Below are positions 57,726 to 64,000 of a stretch of DNA of 64,000 nt, one piece after another. A model generated the notes under the pieces. The model saw only the letters and a list, made by a program, of their open reading frames with translations. It had not been told where the DNA came from and ran no database searches. The DNA is from Zeugodacus cucurbitae (lineage: Eukaryota; Arthropoda; Insecta; Diptera; Tephritidae). The stretch is from NCBI RefSeq assembly GCF_028554725.1, contig NC_071671.1, forward strand, positions 49,932,001-49,996,000, written 5' to 3'. Numbering within the stretch: the first letter of the stretch is position 1; the number at the start of each line of letters is the position of its first letter. A program made the position numbers and the translations under genes.

Positions 57726-58900
57726 ACATAATAAAAAAATGAATCGTAATCACATAACATCAACCGTTAAAGAAAAGGTCTTGACTCGCTTTTTGCATTA
57801 AAAAATATCAATTTCATTAACATATCTCACACATTAACCGATATATTCGGCAAACAAACCTTCAGAATTAAGGCAATTTATATATTTCGGGAAAATGAGC
57901 ATGCCCGACAATAACAATAGAAGGGAATTACAAAACAATCTTCCACATTCTCTGTAAATGCCCAACCCTATCGCAGATCCGACACAGGACAATTGGAATC
58001 CACAAAATGGTTTGAACGGAATGATGAAACGTGAGAGCAGTAAAATATTAGGTCTACGATTAGTGTATCAAAATGGCACATCTAGTGCTAATTGAGCCCA
58101 TAAAATATATGGCTGCACTCTTACCTATATATTTCGTCTGTTGATTTGGGAAAGTTCATGTACCGTTTTCCCTCCAACTCTAACTTGGCCGTCCTTGGCT
58201 TCTGTCCTGAACTCCTTTGACCTTGCGTGAAATCCATGCTTCATCCCATAAAATGAAAACTAACTTGTCTTCTCTTAGCTGGATCACATGTGAATCCCAA
58301 CTAGACCATTACTCCCAGTTTGTCCTTGACACATACAAATTTCAAAATTAAAACAAACTTAAACTTAACTCCACGTGACCCCTCAATATGTAAACAAGCC
58401 TGACCCATTGTCTTTAATAAATCACAATGCAGAAAGCACAATATTCTCATCGTAATCTACAGAGATATTTGAGATACTCGTCGATATATACGAGTTCAAA
58501 TTATCCAGTAGTTCAGACGGTATATTCGATATGTAGGACTACAATAGGCTAAACAAGCATTCTCACTTAAGATGGTTATCATTCTAGTCGATTTCACCAT
58601 ACTTTTGAAGGTATTTTTGACATATCTGGGGTATTATTTTTTATCTCGATAACGTCCTATCAATATTGAAGATCTTGTAATTATACTTTCACTTTATTCA
58701 AACTGTAATTGAAAGCCATCGTGTGCAGCAAATTCTGTTAGAGTTGGAAAACTGGTTTATGAGAGTTTAGGGGGGGAAATGCGCTAATCTGGAAATTAGC
58801 ATACTGCATTCTTCACTATACCATTATACGGAAGATGGTTAGGTCCCACTAAGTTTTGGAAAAAATCCATAAATGAAAACACTGTTATTTTTTCTGCGGC
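57726..58900. other. No supported gene
   Basis: Mixed sequence, less AT-rich near 58130-58330. Neither strand shows an exon with credible borders and a recognisable product. A GGGGGGG run lies at about 58770. Confidence 0.4.
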
Positions 58901-61900
58901 TATAGCATGCAAATTCTTTATTGATTCTGTAAAATGTTTCGTAAAATTATTTTCTCGTACAAAATATATTTATGTATGTATGTATGTATGTTTTTTTTAA
59001 TTACGTACAATAAAATATTTTATTATCTGCTTAACGCTTGCTTGGCGCACATACATATCTGCAGATATTCAGTTTTATCTGATTCGATTTTCTGTGCTTG
59101 TATACAACATTATTGATTTTCAGTATTCAATTATTTTAGTTTGTTCTTTCGTCTTTTTAATAGATTTATATTTGCTTTGTTTCAGATAATATAGAGATTT
59201 TATGCATTACATAGTGGTACGCGTTTTTTTACTTATGTTATGAATATTATCAATTTCTTTTAGAAGTTTCCGAGATGATTTTTTTACTTGATTTTCGTAT
59301 TATATTACGTTTCATTGATAAGTTTTATGTTTAGATTTTCAATAAATTGTTTTTGTTTTCAATTTTAAATGCATGTTAACCACGTGTTATGTTTTTTGTT
59401 GGGTTTTTCGATTTTTTTGTAATATTTTTTTTAGCTACATTAATTTATCGTAATTGTATTTTCATATATATGTTTCATATTTATGCAGTTTTGAGTAGTA
59501 ACTGCGCATTAAGTTCATAGTTCTATGCAATCTCTTAACTTGTTTGTATATAATTATTTAATTATTTATTTTTTGTTTTTTTTTTTTATGTTTTGTTATC
59601 GCATAAATGTCATATTTAAATGCATTTAGCGCGCTAATTTGTACTTCAGATTTGTACTCAAATTGCTTTTCATTCAATATTTATGCATAATTAAGCATAT
59701 ATTTTTTGTTCATAAACATTTATCGTCTTGTTTAACGATTTTAAAAAAATCTTTCGAACATTTTGTTTATGCTGTCGTATTATTTATCGAAGCATTACAT
59801 TTTTTATATATTTTTTTAATATTTTTTTAATTATTTTCAAATATCGATTTAATTATTTTTGTTCGACTTTAAGTACGTAGTAGTAATGTAGCTTTTTTCA
59901 TATAATTGTTTGTAGGTATAAAATTGAGTTATATACTTTAGAAATGTGTATGTATGTAGTTTTAAGTTCAAAATAGCATTTTCTTATGTTTATAATTTAT
60001 GTATTTGTTTCTTTTTTAGATATAAGACAATTTTTCGCGTCAGTTATCGTCTAAATTTATCGTTATTTAATTGATTTTTTTTATTTTTTTTTTTAATTTC
60101 GATTTTCTTTGAAATATGCGTTTTAATTATTGATTTTATAATTTTTTTTACAATCTTGTGTAATTTTTTATAAATCATAATACAGCGTTAGGCGTTTCAG
60201 CAGCATATATGTAGCCGAAATGTTTATTATACTAAATTTAAATGCATACCGAAGCTGATTTTTTTTGTTTTAATAACGCGTCTTAACTCATTAAAAATTG
60301 GTGGGTGTATCAGCTGATCATGAGTTTCGAGCGGAAAAAGCGCATATTTTAACTTACTAGTTTATATTTTAGTTTTTCTTATATGTTATTATTTTTATTA
60401 TAATTTGATTTTTTTTTTTAATTTTTTTATATATTTTATTAATATTTAATTTTTTTTGATTTTTCTTATATTTTTTATTATTCTTATTATTTGATTTTTG
60501 ACTGCCAAAAATAAATGCAGAAAAAAAATTTTAAAATTTATAATAAAATATTAAAAAAATGCGCAAAAACTCATGCGAAGTTTTTTAATATTTCCTGCGT
60601 GTTTTGTAATTTTTTTAATTTTAATGTTGCGTTTATGAAGAAGCCTCATATTTATTTATTTATATGATTATTAATTTTTTTAAAATAAAATTTGAATTTT
60701 TATTTTTTGTATTTATTTTGAATTTTTAAATTTATTAATTTTTTAAATTATTATAATTTTTTATTATTTCTTTTATTGCTTCATTATTATTATTATTAAC
60801 TTTATTATTAAATTGTTATTATTATTATTATTTTTAATTATCATTAGTTTCCAAACTATTAATTTTTAATTTTTTAAATTATTATTTTTTTATCAATATT
60901 CTATTTTTTAATTGTTATTAAATTGTGTATTGATTTAAATTTTTATAATTTTAATACATATTTTAAAATATTATTATACTCATTTTTGCTAGCATTCAAA
61001 TAGTTTTAACATTTTGTTGCAACAACTTGTTTTTGCTTTCACAATACATACATAATTGGCAAAATAAATTTGACTACATACAACGAAATTTGTTTAGAGT
61101 AAAATACCATATACGAGTTATTCAAAACTACAATTTGTACTAACAGAATGGTTTCGTGTTTACACAATAATATAATGACAAAAGTCAAAATTATATATAT
61201 ATATATGTATATATAGTTATATGTATATGCATTTGTTTACATGTAATTTAACGTTTTATAAAACATTTTATGCGTAAATAAACGACTTGTACATACAGAC
61301 TATTTATGTTTTGTTTAATAAATATAATATTGAATATTTTTTTTTAAATAAATTTGAAATAATTGTAAATTCAGTAGGTATGTTTAAATTGAATAATTAA
61401 TAAAAAACGCAAACAGTGCTGCCAATGTGTTAAACTAGCAGCAAATAAAAATGTGGTGAAAATTCTATGATGGTTTTACATACGGCAAATACTTTTTTGT
61501 TCAACTAATATTTTGATTAAAAGCCTATGGCTGCAATATTATAAAAAAATGAAAATATAAAACAGAAACTAAAATCTAAAACATTTTTTTGTATGTTTAA
61601 AAACATTGTAAAATGGCGCTTATTTTTGTAAAATCTTAAACTGTGTTATATTTGTATGGCAGTCTTTGTTAAATTAATATTTTTAATTCTTAAAAATAGC
61701 AATATAGGAATTTTTTTGTGAAATCAGAGTCATCAGTTTGTACGCGTTTATAAAGCAGCTAAACCGAATGTAATTGCAAAATAATTATTTACTTAGCAGG
61801 CAAGTCGGTAATATTATTTTAAAGTATTTAGTTCTGCATAATAATATTTTAAAGTATTTTAAAATAAATATTTCACATCATTTTAAAATACCGTAGCATA

Positions 61901-64000
61901 CTTGTTTATAACATTTTAATTTAATTTTATGCTTTTCGAATTATTTTAAAACAATATTACCAACTAACATTTTTTTGCTACAGATAATTTTAAATTTGAG
62001 ATCATTTTGCTTTGAATGTTCGCCTTTATTTATATAATCTTTTATTTAAATAGCTTTTTAGAAAATCAATTTCTTTTTTAATTGTGAATGTATAACCTAA
62101 ATGCGCGTCTTATTTGCTGCTGCTGCTTACTTTTACTAATTAAATTTACTGTTTCATATTTTTTTTTTGTTTAGTTTTTTTATACCCAAATTTAGCATTT
62201 CAATTTCTTTTTAAACTTTTGCGACTCTGTGTAATTTTTATGCATTTTTATTGATGCATTTCAATCTTAATAAATATCAAATATGCACGCAACAGTCTCA
62301 AAATCTCGTTTCAATGGCGTTTGTGTAACACGTTTGTTCTTGTTTGCCAATAACATTTTTTATGCAACTGTATTTCTTAGTGTAATTTTTGTTTTGTTTT
62401 CTTTGCTTTGCATACAAAGAAACTTTAATTTAATTTTTTTCAGCATTTTATGTATATTATATACGTTTATATTGCTATTTGTGTATGTTTAAATATTTTG
62501 TTGTTGTTCTTCTTAGTTTGTTTTTTCATTTGTGTTTTACAAAATGTGGCTTTCCATCTGGTTATTACCAGAGATCACAAAAAAATATTTTATTTTATAA
62601 GTGTATATATTTATTTCACTATATTATTTAATTTGTAATTGTTGTTTTTTGTTTTGTTTTGTTTTTGTTACCGTCTAATTTAAAGTCTTTCTAAGAACAT
62701 GTTGATCTTCCGATCACATTATAAATGTTTTACCACAATTACTCGTACATATTAGTTTTTCATTTGTTTTGTTTTTAATTTCTTTGTTTGTTTGTTTGCA
62801 TGTGGAAATTGTTCAGTGTTTGCGAAACTGCTTTGAAAGTGACAAAGAAAAACATTGTATGTATACGCGCTTACATATAAAAAATAAAAAATAAAATATT
62901 CGCGTTTGCAAATATAAAATCCTATGGTTTTTCCTTTTCGTTTTTTCTTTTGTTTTGTTTTTAGTGTGTCAATTATTTGTAAAACAAATGTTACACGGTG
63001 TCCACACGCACGGCAAATGGGTGGTGTATTCGTAAATGGAATTTTATTGCATTTAATGCTGGTTTTGTTTTTAGTTTTTCGCTTTCTTGGAAGGACTTTT
63101 GGTGGTGTGACACAGCAGTCGCATACAATTACAAATTATTATATTTTATTTTTACTTTTAATTTTTGAAATTGTTTTTTTTTAGTATTTCTCTTACGCTT
63201 TCGTTCGTTACGCTTTTATTGGTCTACGCGCCAATAGGTACTGTTAATCGTTATCATTTATGCATGAAATTCGCTAGCTTACAACTATGTATGGTATATG
63301 TTATGCGTGTGTGTCTTAGATTGTATAGTACTTCATTATAACTATATTTGCGCTAAAGTTTTTCTTTTTTATCATTTAATATTATAGTAATAATTTTCAA
63401 ATTTTCGTTTTGCTACACATCATTTGCTTTTAATTGTTTCATTTTTTTTTTTGGATCGATCGAGGAACAATAAGTTTTGGCTTGTTACTCAAGAAGTTTT
63501 AATGATGTGTTTTTTGCTTTTTTGGGTTTTATAAATATTTTTTTATGCGTACTTTGTATAGTGAACTTTTCATATTAATATGTATGCTGGCACAAGTTTG
63601 AAATCTCATTAACCACTTAAGTATGTATGTACATATGTACGTATACATGTTATATGATATATTATGAAATATAATATAGATTTGCGTCTCTTTCTCATCA
63701 AACATACTCATTATAAATTTACATACATATATCTATTTATCAACATGCAAATTTGCTAAACTTTAGTAATCTATATACATATGTATGTATATATAGATAT
63801 ATATACGTATATATATGTATATATAGATATATACATGTATGTATATATTTGTTTGTTTGTATGAATAATTTATACTCTTTTAGTAGTAATATGTTTATAA
63901 ATTTGCAATATACTTTTTTATGCGTACTTACTCGCTAAATATTTTTACTAATTTTTGTTGCTTTTTTTTAAATTCTAATGAACACAATCAAGTGAATTTT
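58901..64000. other. T-rich non-coding region
   Basis: About 5 kb with many T runs on the plus strand and hardly any A runs of similar length. Stop codons are dense in all frames, and open frames are short and composed of Phe/Leu/Ile codons. TATG microsatellites lie at 58974-58990 and 63775-63850. Such strand asymmetry is usual in long introns or 3' UTRs transcribed in one direction, but no exon anchors it here. Confidence 0.5.

Noticed and set aside
1..64000. tRNA, rRNA, CRISPR and bacterial insertions
   Set aside because: I looked for cloverleaf A/B boxes, direct repeat-spacer arrays and GC-shifted prokaryote-like gene blocks and saw none. A covariance-model scan would be needed to exclude small RNA genes.

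Overview
The window is nuclear DNA from a higher fly (Diptera, Cyclorrhapha). AT-rich sequence, short GT-AG introns, many TACATA/TATG microsatellites, and the gene and repeat content fit a tephritid fruit fly (Bactrocera/Zeugodacus/Ceratitis type). The species cannot be fixed from the sequence alone. There is nothing prokaryotic here: no operons, CRISPR arrays or rRNA, and I recognised no tRNA.

The left half, 6.8-35.3 kb, holds the conserved genes. They are the 3' part of a Tctex1-type dynein light chain gene (+, 6871-8551), spenito/nito encoding an RRM x3 + SPOC m6A-writer cofactor (-, 11212-13593), a type II membrane glycosyltransferase of the GT92/DUF23 type (+, 15338-16633), the p97/VCP adaptor p47 (-, 16927-18445), and Aldh-III encoding fatty aldehyde dehydrogenase (-, 20528-35298). 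Splice sites and reading phases of nito, p47 and Aldh-III were worked out base by base and all close in frame (769, 401 and 499/559 aa). Aldh-III has two alternative 116-nt exons of identical phase (21794-21909 and 22833-22948) and an N-terminally extended isoform from two upstream coding exons near 35.1-35.3 kb.

Aldh-III introns carry a Jockey-like LINE scrap (25.5-25.9 kb) and a nearly complete hAT transposon (30357-33375) with a perfect 8-bp target duplication, a three-exon transposase, a duplicated 3' end and what looks like a nested MITE.

The right half, 36-58 kb, is repeat-rich. It has five 3' ends of one non-LTR retrotransposon family that share a terminal hairpin, several mariner remnants, a DUF4817-type transposase fragment and an abundant unclassified repeat with a GTTCGG...CCGAAC palindrome. 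It also has a nest at 46.2-49.7 kb in which a LINE sits inside the TIR of a Tc1 element, which sits inside that repeat, which probably sits between mariner-like ends. Among these repeats are small well-spliced exons on the minus strand (44.3-45.7, 55.0 and perhaps 56.1 kb). They suggest at least one host gene with very long introns that I could not identify. A TATA box with small exons at 33.5-34.7 kb (+) suggests another gene start.

The outer parts (1-6.8 kb and 58-64 kb) are AT-rich with no gene that I can support. The right end is strongly T-rich on the plus strand.
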